Source: Thioalkalivibrio sp. ALJ3 (GTDB lineage: Bacteria > Pseudomonadota > Gammaproteobacteria > Ectothiorhodospirales > Ectothiorhodospiraceae). From it: a DNA stretch of 64,000 nucleotides. The notes under the pieces were generated by a model. It saw only the letters and a list, made by a program, of their open reading frames with translations, was not told where the DNA came from and searched no databases. Shown here one piece after another: positions 20,174 to 29,646 of the stretch. Both the position numbers and the translations under genes were made by a program. The stretch's first letter is position 1, and each line of letters begins with the position of its first letter. The stretch lies in the NCBI RefSeq assembly GCF_000377205.1, contig NZ_KB897905.1, positions 492,586 through 556,585 on the forward strand, given 5' to 3'.

Positions 20174-20788
20174 ATGGCGACCACCCGTTGCCTTCGTAGC
20201 GCCATTGCCCTTGCCGCGGTGCTGGCCGTCTGTCAGGTCGGGACGGCCGCGGCCGAGGAAGACGGGATGGCCCGACAGTGGGCGGAAACCTCGGTCTTCG
20301 CCTATGGCGCGCGCTGGACCGACACCCGCTTCGTCGAAATCCTCCGTTTCCAGACCGAGATGCAGGACTCGCACCTGGCGGCGGTCGGCATCTCCCGCCG
20401 CCTGCACCGCTTCGGTGACCACCTGCATCTCGAAGGCGAGGTCAACGTCGCCCGGCACTGGGGTCAGCAGGATCACTTCGAACTGAACGCGGCCGCCAAC
20501 CTCCGCTGGACCCGTTTCCCCTGGGACCACCTGGTGGACACCTCGGCTGCCTGGGGCATAGGCCCCTCGCGTGCCTTCGGCGAGCCAGTCATCGAAGATA
20601 GCCGCCCCAGCCGCACACAGGCATTCATGATGGCCGAAATCGCCTTCGCCCCTCCCGCGTCGCGGGACAGTTCCTGGGAAGCCTTCCTGCGCATCCATCA
20701 CCGTTCCGGCGTCTTTGGTGTGGTCAGCGACGCCAGCGGCTCCAATTTCATCGCCACCGGACTACGCTTCCACTTCGGCCCCCGATAA
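20174..20788 (+). CDS. PagL-like outer-membrane lipid A deacylase
   Basis: 204-aa protein with a signal peptide (residues 1-27, ending TAAA-EE) and alternating strands of a small beta-barrel. The segment IHHRSGVFG near residue 175 matches the His-x-Ser active-site region of PagL-type lipid A 3-O-deacylases, and the protein ends in GLRFHFGPR, an aromatic-rich last strand typical of outer-membrane proteins. PagL removes the 3-linked acyl chain of lipid A. Sequence similarity to PagL is limited, so the substrate is inferred. GGGAGGAG stands before the start. Confidence 0.65.
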   Translation: MATTRCLRSAIALAAVLAVCQVGTAAAEEDGMARQWAETSVFAYGARWTDTRFVEILRFQTEMQDSHLAAVGISRRLHRFGDHLHLEGEVNVARHWGQQDHFELNAAANLRWTRFPWDHLVDTSAAWGIGPSRAFGEPVIEDSRPSRTQAFMMAEIAFAPPASRDSSWEAFLRIHHRSGVFGVVSDASGSNFIATGLRFHFGPR

Positions 20789-20946
20789 CGCGCGACTTGG
20801 CTCACCAGCCGCCGTCTGATCCGACTCAATGCGGCTTGCAAGGACTCTCGGCAGCGGGAGTGCGGCCTCGGTGTTCGCCCTGGTGGCCCCACCGCGAGGC
20901 ATGCTCACATCCAGAGTCCGACACTACTGTGTACGAGTCTCCTTGA

Positions 20947-22131
20947 TCAGCGTACCTCTAGGCGGTTGCGGCCGTTCTTCTTGGCCGCGTACAGGGCCTG
21001 GTCGGCCCGATCGAAGGTGTCGACCATACGTTCGCCCGGACGGTGTTCGGTCACGCCGAAGCTTGCCGTCCGCCGGCCTACCGTGTCGAAGTCGAAGGCA
21101 TTGATCCGGGCCTGCAGGTCGCGGGCAGCCACCTGCGCCTGCGCGATATCGGTTTGCGGCAGCAGCACGAAGAACTCCTCGCCGCCAATCCGGCCAATGG
21201 CATCCACCTTCCGCAGATTCTGGCGCAGCAGGTCGGCGAACTGCCGTAGCACCCTGTCGCCGGCATTGTGGCCCCAGGTATCGTTCACCGCCTTGAAGTG
21301 GTCAATGTCGATCAGGATCACGGAAAACGGCTGGCCATAGCGTTCGGTACGGGCACGTTCCTCCTCGAACAGTTGTTCGGTGTGCGCCCGGTTCGACAAC
21401 GAGGTCAGTTCGTCGATCTGCGCGGAACGCTCGAGCTGGCGTTGTTGCAGGAAGGTGTGCTTGCGGGCGCGCTCCAGAATGAAGGCACTGAGTCCGCCAA
21501 ACGAGAAGGCGGCCAGCACCCACAGTAGATGCAGCTGTATCAATTCGCCCTGCATGGGTTGGTGGAAGGCAGCCGCAATCACCAACGCAACGATTGCGAT
21601 CGCGGCAATGGATGCCTGACGCAGGGGCAGACCCGATATTGCAAAGGTCCACATGATGCTGAGATAGATCTCGGGGGCGAACACCAGGAACTGCGGCGAT
21701 CCCGTATTGAGATAGAGATTGGCGCCATTCGCGACGACCGGCGCCACCATCAGCAGGGCCCACATCGGCCGCTGCAGGGATGCCCGGAAGCTCATCGCGG
21801 CCACCGCCAGCAGCATTCCGGGCACCAGGGCCGCATGAGCGAGCAGCCTCGCGCTGTGCAGGTCGGTCGCCACCGACTGCTCGACGGCGCTGAACAGGAA
21901 GTACATCAGGGCCGTCAGAAGCGCGATGTAACGGACCTGCGGGATGCGCACCTGGCGATGCCAGGTATCGAACGCCCGCCGGACGGTCAAGTCTTCCTGG
22001 TGCAGCGGATCCCTCAGGGCCCGCAGGCGCCTGGTGCTACCCAATCGCCGACTCCTTTCGTTGTTCGGGCGCGCAAATACCCGGCCCTGCACTTCCCCCG
22101 CGCACCCAACGAACAGGTCTGGGCGAGGCAT
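20947..22131 (-). CDS. Membrane diguanylate cyclase (GGDEF domain)
   Basis: 394-aa protein. About six hydrophobic helices (residues about 65-220) form a membrane sensor region, followed by a coiled stretch and a GGDEF domain. The active-site motif is GGEEF at 316-320, a functional variant, and RKVD five residues before it is a good inhibitory I-site. It should make cyclic di-GMP from two GTP and be feedback inhibited. No EAL domain is present. The true start may lie downstream of 22131, since no clear ribosome site precedes it. Confidence 0.87.
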   Translation of the reverse strand: MPRPDLFVGCAGEVQGRVFARPNNERSRRLGSTRRLRALRDPLHQEDLTVRRAFDTWHRQVRIPQVRYIALLTALMYFLFSAVEQSVATDLHSARLLAHAALVPGMLLAVAAMSFRASLQRPMWALLMVAPVVANGANLYLNTGSPQFLVFAPEIYLSIMWTFAISGLPLRQASIAAIAIVALVIAAAFHQPMQGELIQLHLLWVLAAFSFGGLSAFILERARKHTFLQQRQLERSAQIDELTSLSNRAHTEQLFEEERARTERYGQPFSVILIDIDHFKAVNDTWGHNAGDRVLRQFADLLRQNLRKVDAIGRIGGEEFFVLLPQTDIAQAQVAARDLQARINAFDFDTVGRRTASFGVTEHRPGERMVDTFDRADQALYAAKKNGRNRLEVR

Positions 22132-22165
22132 GCTCGTTGAAAGTGGCGAGCCTCTGAAACCGCGA

Positions 22166-22540
22166 TTACATAGCGCCGGCGGCCATACCGCCCAAGCCCA
22201 TCATGCCGATACCGAAAAGCATACCGACGACCATCAGGATCAAATAGATCAGCAGCAGCACTCCGAAGATGGTGAAGTAGATTCGCAGTCGGCTCAGTGC
22301 GTACTTGATCTCCAGCGGGTCGGCGCTGTCGAAGGCGCGCTGCGAGGCGCCTGCCGCCTGCATCAGTACCACTCCGGCCCAGATCGGGATCCAGGCAATC
22401 AGGATGCCGACAATGGACAGGGCGGTAAGCACACCCGAGATGATCAGCATCACGCCGATCAACTGCATCCAGAACTTGCCCCGAACCAGTGGTTCGATCA
22501 ACTCGCGAAGCTGCGGGTTGGCTGCGGAATCTGCTTCCAT
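22166..22540 (-). CDS. DUF5362-like small membrane protein
   Basis: 124-aa protein with a short polar N-terminus and three or four hydrophobic segments: residues about 25-50, 51-67, and 88-124, the last very rich in Gly and Met (GMLFGIGMMGLGGMAAGAM). The middle loop QRAFDSADPLEIKYALSRLRIYF is typical of DUF5362 proteins, which have no known role. It sits just upstream of the diguanylate cyclase on the same strand (gap 34 bases), so the two may be co-transcribed. Confidence 0.65.
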   Translation of the reverse strand: MEADSAANPQLRELIEPLVRGKFWMQLIGVMLIISGVLTALSIVGILIAWIPIWAGVVLMQAAGASQRAFDSADPLEIKYALSRLRIYFTIFGVLLLIYLILMVVGMLFGIGMMGLGGMAAGAM

Positions 22541-22672
22541 GCGAATACTCCTGGCTGTTGTGTTGGCGCGCCTTCGAGCATAGCAGCACGGCCGACGCGC
22601 CGTGCATTGTTCGCCATGGGAGCGAAGGGCATACTCGGGCGGGTACTACCGTAGCTGCGCAATGGAGGCCGC

Positions 22673-23206
22673 ATGAGTGATCAGGGACGAGACAAGGGGC
22701 GCGAGCGTAGTGGGCCGCAGGGGACCATGCTGTTCCAGGGCGCAGCGCTCCCCGAGACTGAAACCAGCGAAGAACAATCGCACACCCCGCCCGGCGGACA
22801 CCCCGTGCTGGTGGGTGTCGTCGGCCCCTTCCGCCAGCAGCGCCTGACCCTCAAGCCCGGCAAGCAGTCGGTTGGCCGCCAGGGGGACAACGACATCGTG
22901 CTGCAGGAGGACAGTGTCTCGTCCCAGCACGCCTGGCTGGTCAATGACAGCGGGGCCTGCCGCGTGGTCAACCTGCTCTCGACGAACGGCACCTGGGTCA
23001 ACGAGCGCAAGGTCCACGAGGCCACATTGAACGATGGCGACCATGTTCGCTTCGGGCGCGCGGAATTCATCTTCCGGCATCGCGATGATGGTTCGGAGGT
23101 GGTGCCCACCAGTGGCGTGCGGCGATCTTCCTGGCGCTGGATCGGACTGGCAGTCGCCATCCTCGTGCTCGCCGCAGTCGCGCGCGTCCTCCTCGAGAGC
23201 ACCTGA
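22673..23206 (+). CDS. FHA-domain protein with C-terminal membrane anchor
   Basis: 177-aa protein. A forkhead-associated domain spans residues about 45-130, with the phosphothreonine-binding pattern VGRQGDNDIVL...SVSSQHAWL...STNGTWVNE intact. A single hydrophobic helix at the C-terminus (WIGLAVAILVLAAVARVLL) makes it a tail-anchored protein facing the cytoplasm. The Ser/Thr kinase gene starts 15 bases downstream, so this is probably that kinase's phospho-reader or substrate. Confidence 0.85.
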   Translation: MSDQGRDKGRERSGPQGTMLFQGAALPETETSEEQSHTPPGGHPVLVGVVGPFRQQRLTLKPGKQSVGRQGDNDIVLQEDSVSSQHAWLVNDSGACRVVNLLSTNGTWVNERKVHEATLNDGDHVRFGRAEFIFRHRDDGSEVVPTSGVRRSSWRWIGLAVAILVLAAVARVLLEST

Positions 23207-23220
23207 GCGAGCAGCCCGGC

Positions 23221-24906
23221 GTGCAGCGGATCGGTCGCTACGGCGTAGGCGAGGAGATCGGCCGCGGGGCCATGGCCGTGATCTATCGCGGTTACGACCC
23301 GGAGATTCGGCGCGAACTCGCGATCAAGTGCCTTCAGGATGACTACGCCAGCCGGCCCGAGTATCGCCGACGGTTTCTGGCCGAGGCCCGCGCGGCGGGT
23401 ACGCTGACCCACCCGGGGATCGTGACGATTTTCGACGTCGGCGAGTCCGACGATCGCCCGTTCATCGCAATGGAACTGCTGGACGGCATCACGCTCGCCG
23501 CATTCGCCAGCCAGTTTCGGCCGCTGCTGCTGCGCAACGTGTTGAAGATCGCGATCCAGCTGACCGAGGCGCTGGATTACGCCCATCGCAATGGTGTGGT
23601 GCATCGCGACATCAAGCCGGAGAACATCCTCGTCACCAGCGCCACGGTGAACATCAAGGTGATGGACTTCGGTATCGCCCAGACGCTGAACGACCCCGCC
23701 TGGCGAGCCGACTCGGACGGCTATGTCGCGGGCTCGCCCCACTACATGGCTCCGGAGCAAATTCGCGGCCGGCCCACCGATGCCCGCGCGGACCTCTACT
23801 CGGTGGGCGTCGTCCTGTATGAGCTGCTCACGGGTTCGACACCATTTCGCGGACACGAGGTGGAGGGACTACTGACCCGAGTGGTGCGCGACCCGGCACC
23901 GCCCTTGCGGCCGGTTGTCCGGGATTGTCCGCCCGAGTTGATCGACCTGGTCGAACGCCTGCTGGAGAAGCAGCCAGAGCAGCGCTACCAGTCGGCCGGG
24001 GAACTGCTGGTGGACCTGCAACGCATCGATGAAGAGCGCTTGGAACGCGAGCGTGCCGGAGCCGGCCGACGGATCATCCCCTTGCGTTGGCGCTGGCCCG
24101 CGATACTCGGGGCGACGGTAGCCATCACCCTGCTGTTCGCCGGCACCCTCGTACAGCAAAAACAAAACGAGGTGCTCACCGACCTGGCCTTTGACTACGG
24201 CGCCACACTGGCGCAGATCATCTCGGTGGAGAGTGCGGAAGACCTGCTGCTGGAGGATGCTGTTGCCGTACAGGGGCGGCTGCGCGACATGCAGAACAAT
24301 CGCGAGATCGCGCTGTTGAGTGTGGCCGACCACCGGGGACGGGTGGTGGCGAGCAGCGATGACGCATCGCTTGGCGGTGCGTTTGAGTCCCCTCCCGACG
24401 AAGACCTGCTGACCCGACGCGCGGAACAGGCGATCTGGGCCAGGGAGGGCCCGGACGGACGCGAGATGTTCGTGTTCGAGGCGCCGGTGCGTTTCCAGGA
24501 GATGGAGATCGGGCGGCTGCAGGTGGGGCTTTCGACCCGCTCGCTGCGCGCCGCCAATCAGACCACACTGCTAGCCCTGACGTTGCTGGCACTGGTGACG
24601 CTGCTCGCCGTGTCGATCGGCGCCTATGTGCTTGCCCGACGCTTGCAGGCACCCCTCGATACCCTGCGCGGCGCCCTGGATCAGATCGGACAGGGTCGAC
24701 TGGACACGCGCATCCGCACGCAGCGAAGCGATGACTTCGAGCGGGTATACGCCGCCTACAACGCAATGGCGGACTCGCTGGAAGCCCGGGTGAAACAGCG
24801 CCAGGCTCCACGACAGGACCCGCATGCGGAGGCCGACAGCGAGCGAACACTGGTACTGGAGGAAGAAGGCGAGCCTGTACGCTCGGAACGCAATCCACCC
24901 GCCTGA
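23221..24906 (+). CDS. Membrane Ser/Thr protein kinase with C-terminal HAMP domain
   Basis: 561-aa protein. The PknB-type kinase domain (residues about 5-265) is complete: GRGAMAV loop, Lys36 in AIKCLQ, catalytic HRDIKPEN (Asp130) and DFG at 149-151. A membrane helix (about 293-312), an extracytoplasmic sensor of about 130 residues, a second helix (about 447-470) and a HAMP domain (LQAPLDTLRGALDQIGQGRL) follow. The start is a GTG. It is translated right after the FHA gene. A HAMP after the sensor at the C-terminal end is an unusual order, because the output domain is at the other end of the protein. Confidence 0.87.
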   Translation: MQRIGRYGVGEEIGRGAMAVIYRGYDPEIRRELAIKCLQDDYASRPEYRRRFLAEARAAGTLTHPGIVTIFDVGESDDRPFIAMELLDGITLAAFASQFRPLLLRNVLKIAIQLTEALDYAHRNGVVHRDIKPENILVTSATVNIKVMDFGIAQTLNDPAWRADSDGYVAGSPHYMAPEQIRGRPTDARADLYSVGVVLYELLTGSTPFRGHEVEGLLTRVVRDPAPPLRPVVRDCPPELIDLVERLLEKQPEQRYQSAGELLVDLQRIDEERLERERAGAGRRIIPLRWRWPAILGATVAITLLFAGTLVQQKQNEVLTDLAFDYGATLAQIISVESAEDLLLEDAVAVQGRLRDMQNNREIALLSVADHRGRVVASSDDASLGGAFESPPDEDLLTRRAEQAIWAREGPDGREMFVFEAPVRFQEMEIGRLQVGLSTRSLRAANQTTLLALTLLALVTLLAVSIGAYVLARRLQAPLDTLRGALDQIGQGRLDTRIRTQRSDDFERVYAAYNAMADSLEARVKQRQAPRQDPHAEADSERTLVLEEEGEPVRSERNPPA

Positions 24907-24921
24907 GCGAGGCGCCCCCGA

Positions 24922-25278
24922 CTAGAGAAGCTCGGTGTCGTCGTGCGAGTAGGGCGGCGAGCAGCTGCACAGGATATGCAGTGGCTCGGCCCCGATGTTG
25001 CGGATGTTGTGCGGGGTGCCGGGATGGATGCACACGGTATCCCCAACGGTCACCTCGAAGGTCTCCTCGCCGAGCCGCATTTCGCCGCGTCCGCGGGTAA
25101 TGTGATAGAGCTCCTCGGTCTTCGCATGGCGATGCAGGTGCGTGGTCGCACCCGGCTCCACGACCGCTTCGGCCAGACTCTGGGCCGCATTGCCGTGGCT
25201 GTCCGGGTGCATCAGCTCGCGAATCTCGGAACCGTCCTTCGTGTCATAGGCCGGGATGTCGGTGTAGCGCGTGCGCAT
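24922..25278 (-). CDS. Single-domain cupin protein
   Basis: 118-aa cupin. The two motifs are visible: VEPGATTHLHRHAKTEELYHI (His-x-His...Glu) and the second with HPGTPHNIRN. These residues would bind one metal ion. The substrate is not evident; many relatives are annotated as mannose-6-phosphate isomerase-like. The start at 25278 is 8 bases after the stop of gpmI on the same strand, so the two are likely co-transcribed. It ends convergent with the kinase gene, 15 bases away. Confidence 0.8.
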   Translation of the reverse strand: MRTRYTDIPAYDTKDGSEIRELMHPDSHGNAAQSLAEAVVEPGATTHLHRHAKTEELYHITRGRGEMRLGEETFEVTVGDTVCIHPGTPHNIRNIGAEPLHILCSCSPPYSHDDTELL

Positions 25279-25286
25279 GATCCGCC

Positions 25287-26837
25287 TCACGCGGGCTCCG
25301 GGACTTCCTCGAGCAGCAGGCTGGTCCCGCCCATCGCCGCAGGCTTGGGCACGCCCATCAGCTCCAGAACGGTCGGGGCCACATCGGCCAGGCCGCCACC
25401 GGTGCGCAGGCGCCAGCGCTGCGAGTCGGTGATCATGCACATCACCGGGTAGATCGTGTGCTGTGTGTGCGGGTCGCCCGTCACCGGATCGACATATTCG
25501 TCGCAGTTGCCGTGGTCGGCGGTCACGATCACGGAATACCCGGCCTCCTTCGCGGCGTCCAGCACGCGCCCGACCTCGCGGTCCAGCGCCTCCACCGCCT
25601 CGATCAGTGCCTCGCGCTTGGCCGTATGGCCCACCATGTCGCCATTGGCAAAGTTGACCAGGATGAAGCCGTAGCGACCGCTCTCCATCGCCTGGATGGT
25701 CTCGTCGGCCACCTCGACCGCGCTCATCTCCGGCTGCTCGTCGTAGGTATCCACCGCCGGCGAGGGCACCATTACCCGCTGCTCACCCGCGTACGGTTCT
25801 TCCTTGCCGCCATTGAAGAAAAAGGTGACGTGGGCGTACTTCTCGGTCTCTGCGCAGTGAAACTGCGGGATGCCGGCCGACGCAATGGTGCTCCCCAGGG
25901 TGGTCGAAGGACGCTCCGGCGGGAAGGCGATCGGCGACAGAAATCGCGGGTCGTACTCGGTCAGACAGGTCTCGGCCACCGGGCGGAAATCTCCCCGATC
26001 GAAGCCGTCGAAGTCGTCCAGACCCAGCGCCGCCGTCAACTGACGCGGCCGGTCGTTGCGGAAGTTGAACAACACGCAGACCGCATCCTGTCCGAGCGGG
26101 GCCCCGCCATTGATAATGCGGGGATTGATGAACTCGTCGTCCTCGCCGGCGGCGTAGGCGGCCTCGATGGCCTCGCGTGCAGAGTTGGCGGGCTCGCCCT
26201 CGGCGTAGGCGATCGCGCGGAAGGCCTTTTCGGTGCGGCTCCAGCGCTTGTCGCGATCCATGGCGTAATAGCGGCCACAAACCGTGGCGATGGCCCCGCC
26301 GGCACTCGCGAGTTCTTCTTCCAGCGGGTCGAGGTAATTGAGCGCGGAACGCGGCGCCGTATCGCGCCCGTCGGTGATCATGTGGACCATCGGGCGCGCG
26401 CCCTCACGCTGGCAGATCTCGACCAACGCGCGCAGGTGGCGGATATGGGAGTGCACGCCGCCATCGGACACCAGGCCGATCAGGTGTAGCGGCAGGTCAT
26501 TATTGGCGGCCGCTCTTGCCGCACTGACCAGGGCATCGTTCTCGAAAAAGCTGCCTTCGGAAATGGCATCGTCGATGCGCACCAGATCCTGGTTGATCAC
26601 GGTGCCCGCGCCCAGTGTCAGGTGCCCCACCTCGGAGTTGCCCATCTGGCCATCCGGCAACCCGACGGCGCGGCCACAGGCATCCAGCGTGGTGTGGGCA
26701 TGGGTGGACAGGTACTCGTCGAGGCGGGGTGTGTTGGCCTCGGCATAGGCATTGTTCACCTTGGAGGGGTTTACGCCCACCCCGTCCATGACGATCAGCA
26801 GGACAGGGCGGCGGGGGGTCGGACGCGGGTCGGCCAT
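25287..26837 (-). CDS. gpmI: 2,3-bisphosphoglycerate-independent phosphoglycerate mutase
   Basis: 516-aa alkaline-phosphatase-superfamily enzyme interconverting 3- and 2-phosphoglycerate with two manganese ions. The start PVLLIVMDGVGVNP holds a metal Asp, GQMGNSEVGH holds the catalytic Ser, and VTADHGNCDEYVDP and the NFANGDMVGHT segment hold other metal ligands. Length is normal. In an autotroph it works in glycolysis/gluconeogenesis downstream of the Calvin cycle. It is separated from tatC by a terminator. Confidence 0.95.
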   Translation of the reverse strand: MADPRPTPRRPVLLIVMDGVGVNPSKVNNAYAEANTPRLDEYLSTHAHTTLDACGRAVGLPDGQMGNSEVGHLTLGAGTVINQDLVRIDDAISEGSFFENDALVSAARAAANNDLPLHLIGLVSDGGVHSHIRHLRALVEICQREGARPMVHMITDGRDTAPRSALNYLDPLEEELASAGGAIATVCGRYYAMDRDKRWSRTEKAFRAIAYAEGEPANSAREAIEAAYAAGEDDEFINPRIINGGAPLGQDAVCVLFNFRNDRPRQLTAALGLDDFDGFDRGDFRPVAETCLTEYDPRFLSPIAFPPERPSTTLGSTIASAGIPQFHCAETEKYAHVTFFFNGGKEEPYAGEQRVMVPSPAVDTYDEQPEMSAVEVADETIQAMESGRYGFILVNFANGDMVGHTAKREALIEAVEALDREVGRVLDAAKEAGYSVIVTADHGNCDEYVDPVTGDPHTQHTIYPVMCMITDSQRWRLRTGGGLADVAPTVLELMGVPKPAAMGGTSLLLEEVPEPA

Positions 26838-26921
26838 CGCGGGTTCGTTACCTGGGTCAATGGGTTATCAGGGCATTTTAGCAAGTTCCGATGCGCGTAT
26901 GGACGCCACAGGAATTCCCGA

Positions 26922-26952
26922 AGACGCGGACGTGTGAAGCACGTCTGCGTCT
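26922..26952. terminator. Terminator at the end of the his-tat operon
   Basis: AGACGCGGACGTG and CACGTCTGCGTCT form a 13-bp stem (one G-T pair) around TGAAG, directly after the tatC stop and before the gpmI start region. Confidence 0.65.
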
Positions 26953-26953
26953 C

Positions 26954-28144
26954 CTAACGAGAACGGCCCTCGTCATAGTCCTCCTGCGACGGCCCTTCCT
27001 CGCCCAAGGCATCGTCGCTGGCAGATTCTTGCGGCTTGCCATCTTCGGTCGAGTCCGGTTCGGCGGCTTCGTCGGCCTGGGACCGTGAGGACTTGCGGGC
27101 CTCCCGCTGACGCTGGAGCTCGGCCTGCTCCGCTTCGATGCGGTCCAGCTCGGCGTCCATCTCCTCGTCGGTCATTGGGGTATAGCCGGCGCGCGCCGAG
27201 GCCGGGGTCTCGCGGGCGCCGGCACTGGAAGCTGCCGCTCCACCCGTGGCCGTGGCGGCCGAGCCCTTGCGTCGGCCCCCGCCGGAAGCACCCTTGCCCC
27301 CGCCACCGGGACCGCCACCCGGATCGTCGGGACCATCACCCGAATCATCACTCAAGTCATCGGGCTCATCGCCCCCCTGCTCGCGACGCTTCTGAGCCTT
27401 CTTGCGTTCCATAATGCGCGAGAGCACCAGACCGATCTCGAACAGCAGCCACATCGGCAACGCCAGCAACGTCTGCGAGATGATGTCTGGCGGCGTAAGC
27501 ACCATGCCGACCAGGAACACCCCGACAATCACGTAGGGGCGTTTCTTGGCGAGTTTCTCCGGCGTCGTCGCGCCCAGCGAGACCAGCAGGATCGTCGCCA
27601 CCGGCATCTCGAACGCGATCCCGAACGCGATGAACAGCATGATCACGAACGCGAGATATCGGGAGATGTCGGTCATCACCGCGACACCTTCGGGCGCTGT
27701 CGCCGTAAAGAAGGCGAAGATCAGCGGGAAGACCACGAAGTAGGCGAACGCCATGCCGAGGTAGAAGAGGATGGTGGACGAGGCGACCAGCGGCAGGGCC
27801 AGGTTCTTTTCGTGGCTGTACAGACCCGGCGCGACAAACGCCCAGACCTGATAGAGCAGGTACGGGATGCTGATCACCACCGCCAGCAGCAGCACCAGCT
27901 TGAACGGGATCAGGAACGGCGCGGCCACGTCGATCGCGATCATGCTGGTGCCTTCCGGCAGGTGCTGCATCAGCGGATCGGCCAGCCACGTATAGATCGG
28001 GTTGGCGAACGGGAACAGCACCAGGAACACCACCAGAATGGCGATGAACATCCTGAGGATACGGTCACGCAGCTCGATCAGGTGCGTGAGCAGGGTTTCG
28101 GTGGCCTCCGGACTCGGTTCGACCTCCGGCTTGGTCTTGCTCAT
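26954..28144 (-). CDS. tatC: Twin-arginine translocase subunit TatC with long C-terminal tail
   Basis: 396 aa. Residues about 15-255 are a normal six-helix TatC ([12 protein letters not shown] at the start, then [12 protein letters not shown] and a PPDIISQ segment), the receptor for twin-arginine signal peptides. The remaining ~140 residues form a low-complexity tail: an Asp/Gly-rich stretch, an Ala/Ser-rich stretch and a Glu/Gln/Arg helix ([19 protein letters not shown]). Standard TatC ends near residue 250-260, so the tail is unusual. It overlaps tatB by 4 bases. Confidence 0.93.
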   Translation of the reverse strand: MSKTKPEVEPSPEATETLLTHLIELRDRILRMFIAILVVFLVLFPFANPIYTWLADPLMQHLPEGTSMIAIDVAAPFLIPFKLVLLLAVVISIPYLLYQVWAFVAPGLYSHEKNLALPLVASSTILFYLGMAFAYFVVFPLIFAFFTATAPEGVAVMTDISRYLAFVIMLFIAFGIAFEMPVATILLVSLGATTPEKLAKKRPYVIVGVFLVGMVLTPPDIISQTLLALPMWLLFEIGLVLSRIMERKKAQKRREQGGDEPDDLSDDSGDGPDDPGGGPGGGGKGASGGGRRKGSAATATGGAAASSAGARETPASARAGYTPMTDEEMDAELDRIEAEQAELQRQREARKSSRSQADEAAEPDSTEDGKPQESASDDALGEEGPSQEDYDEGRSR

Positions 28145-28848
28145 GAGTGCTTGTCGGGGGCCTGGTCGTCGTGAGTGGAGTCGTCTTGATCCGGGGCCGC
28201 ATCCGGGTGATCCGCGGATTCGGCTTCAGCCGCCTTCCCGGTCCGCCGCGGGCGTACCGCCGGTTTCTTGCGCTTGGGTCGGTCGGCCTCACCGGCTCGC
28301 GCCTTGCGCTCGGCTTCCAGCGCCGGATCGTCGGTCATCAGGTTGCCGTCCATACCCGACCGGGTCGGCACGCGCCGGACCGGGGCCTCGCCATTATCCG
28401 AGTCGGAGTCGGCTTCGCCCTCTGCCTCGTCGGCGGCGGGCGTGCGGCGCGGGCGTACCGCCGGCTTTTTCGGCTTGGCGGAAGCGGCCTTGTCATCCAG
28501 GGCACGTTGCTCGTCCTTTGCCAGGCCCTTGCGCGTGGCGGCCTTGCCCTCGATATCTTCGCGCAGATCCTTTTCGGTTTCCTCAAGGTCTTCGCGGAGA
28601 TCCTTCTCGGCCTCCTCCACCGTGCCTTTGAGCTGGCGGATCTCGCGCTCCTGGCTCTTGAGCATCTTGCGCAACTCTTCCGTCTGCAGCTCCTGCTCGA
28701 AGTCGGAGCGCACGCTGTGCACGAAACGCCGGGTCTTGCCCACCCAGCGCCCTATCTCGCGCGCAAGGCCGGGCAGCCGCTCCGGTCCCACGACCAGCAG
28801 CGCGACCAGCACGATGATGATGATTTCCCAGAAACCGATGTCGAACAT
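28141..28848 (-). CDS. tatB: Sec-independent translocase subunit TatB, extended
   Basis: 235 aa. The family N-terminus [20 protein letters not shown], with the Glu that pairs with TatC, leads to the hinge [13 protein letters not shown] and an amphipathic helix. Then a coiled charged region and a basic/acidic tail follow. The motif [10 protein letters not shown] occurs twice in the tail. Typical TatB is 130-170 aa. It lies between tatA and tatC in the operon. Confidence 0.92.
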   Translation of the reverse strand: MFDIGFWEIIIIVLVALLVVGPERLPGLAREIGRWVGKTRRFVHSVRSDFEQELQTEELRKMLKSQEREIRQLKGTVEEAEKDLREDLEETEKDLREDIEGKAATRKGLAKDEQRALDDKAASAKPKKPAVRPRRTPAADEAEGEADSDSDNGEAPVRRVPTRSGMDGNLMTDDPALEAERKARAGEADRPKRKKPAVRPRRTGKAAEAESADHPDAAPDQDDSTHDDQAPDKHS

Positions 28849-28892
28849 GCGCTAGGGCCGCTCGAGTCCGGTGTTCCCGCGCGTGGCGCGGA

Positions 28893-29195
28893 TCAGGATT
28901 TCTTGTCCGACTGCGAGGTCTCGGTGTCCTTCTCCGAGCTCTTCTTCGCCTCGCCGTCGACTACACGCCCCTTGTCGCCCGTCTGGTCTTCGACCTCGGG
29001 GGTCTCGTCATCCTGACCTTCCGCGTTTTCATCCTGCTTGTTCTGGCCGTCCGGATCCTTGACCGCCTGACGGAAGTTCTTCAGCGCGGAACCGACGTCG
29101 CCGCCCATGTTGCGCAGCTTCTTCGTGCCGAACAGCAGCACGACGATGAGCAGGATAATAAGAAGTTGCCAGATGCTGATGCCACCAATACCCAT
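28893..29195 (-). CDS. tatA: Sec-independent translocase subunit TatA
   Basis: 100-aa pore-forming component. One N-terminal helix ([19 protein letters not shown]) with the FGTKKL hinge, then the amphipathic helix [18 protein letters not shown], then an acidic tail rich in Asp, Glu and Gln. It is first of the tatABC genes, downstream of hisE. SoxY, encoded 3.7 kb away, has a twin-arginine signal and would be a client. Confidence 0.93.
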   Translation of the reverse strand: MGIGGISIWQLLIILLIVVLLFGTKKLRNMGGDVGSALKNFRQAVKDPDGQNKQDENAEGQDDETPEVEDQTGDKGRVVDGEAKKSSEKDTETSQSDKKS

Positions 29196-29268
29196 GGACT
29201 CTCTCCAAGATCATTCAACTTTGGGATAAGCCTGAACGGCGCCAGGCCCACAATCAATACGCAGCGTT

Positions 29269-29646
29269 TTATTTATCGTTTTTGTCGGAGCGCTGCCCAC
29301 TGGCCCGTCGCGCGGCCTTTTCCGCGATACCGGACAATCCGAAGCGCCGCGCCAGCTCGTCGAGGACGTCGTCGGGGTGACGGCCCCGGGCCGCGAGCAC
29401 AATCAGGCTATGAAACCACAGGTCAGCCATCTCCGATACCAGCGCGTCGCTGTCGTCGTTCTTGCCGGCGATGATGGTCTCCGCCGACTCCTCGCCGAGC
29501 TTCTTCAGCATCTCGTCGAGCCCCCGGGCGTGCAGCTTCGCCACGTAGGACTGCTCCGGGTCGGCCCGGCGCCGCTGCTCGATCACCTCGGCCAGCGCGC
29601 TCAGAAGCTCGTTACCTGTCGGGGACTGCGCCTTACCGCCGGCCAT
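29269..29646 (-). CDS. hisE: Phosphoribosyl-ATP pyrophosphatase HisE
   Basis: 125-aa all-alpha NTP pyrophosphatase, second step of histidine synthesis. The MazG-like metal-binding residues lie in LGEESAETIIAGK and SEMADLWFHSLIVL. It is separate from HisI, as in many gammaproteobacteria outside the enterics, but hisI is absent from this operon. Its start overlaps the hisF stop by one base. tatABC follow. Confidence 0.92.
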   Translation of the reverse strand: MAGGKAQSPTGNELLSALAEVIEQRRRADPEQSYVAKLHARGLDEMLKKLGEESAETIIAGKNDDSDALVSEMADLWFHSLIVLAARGRHPDDVLDELARRFGLSGIAEKAARRASGQRSDKNDK

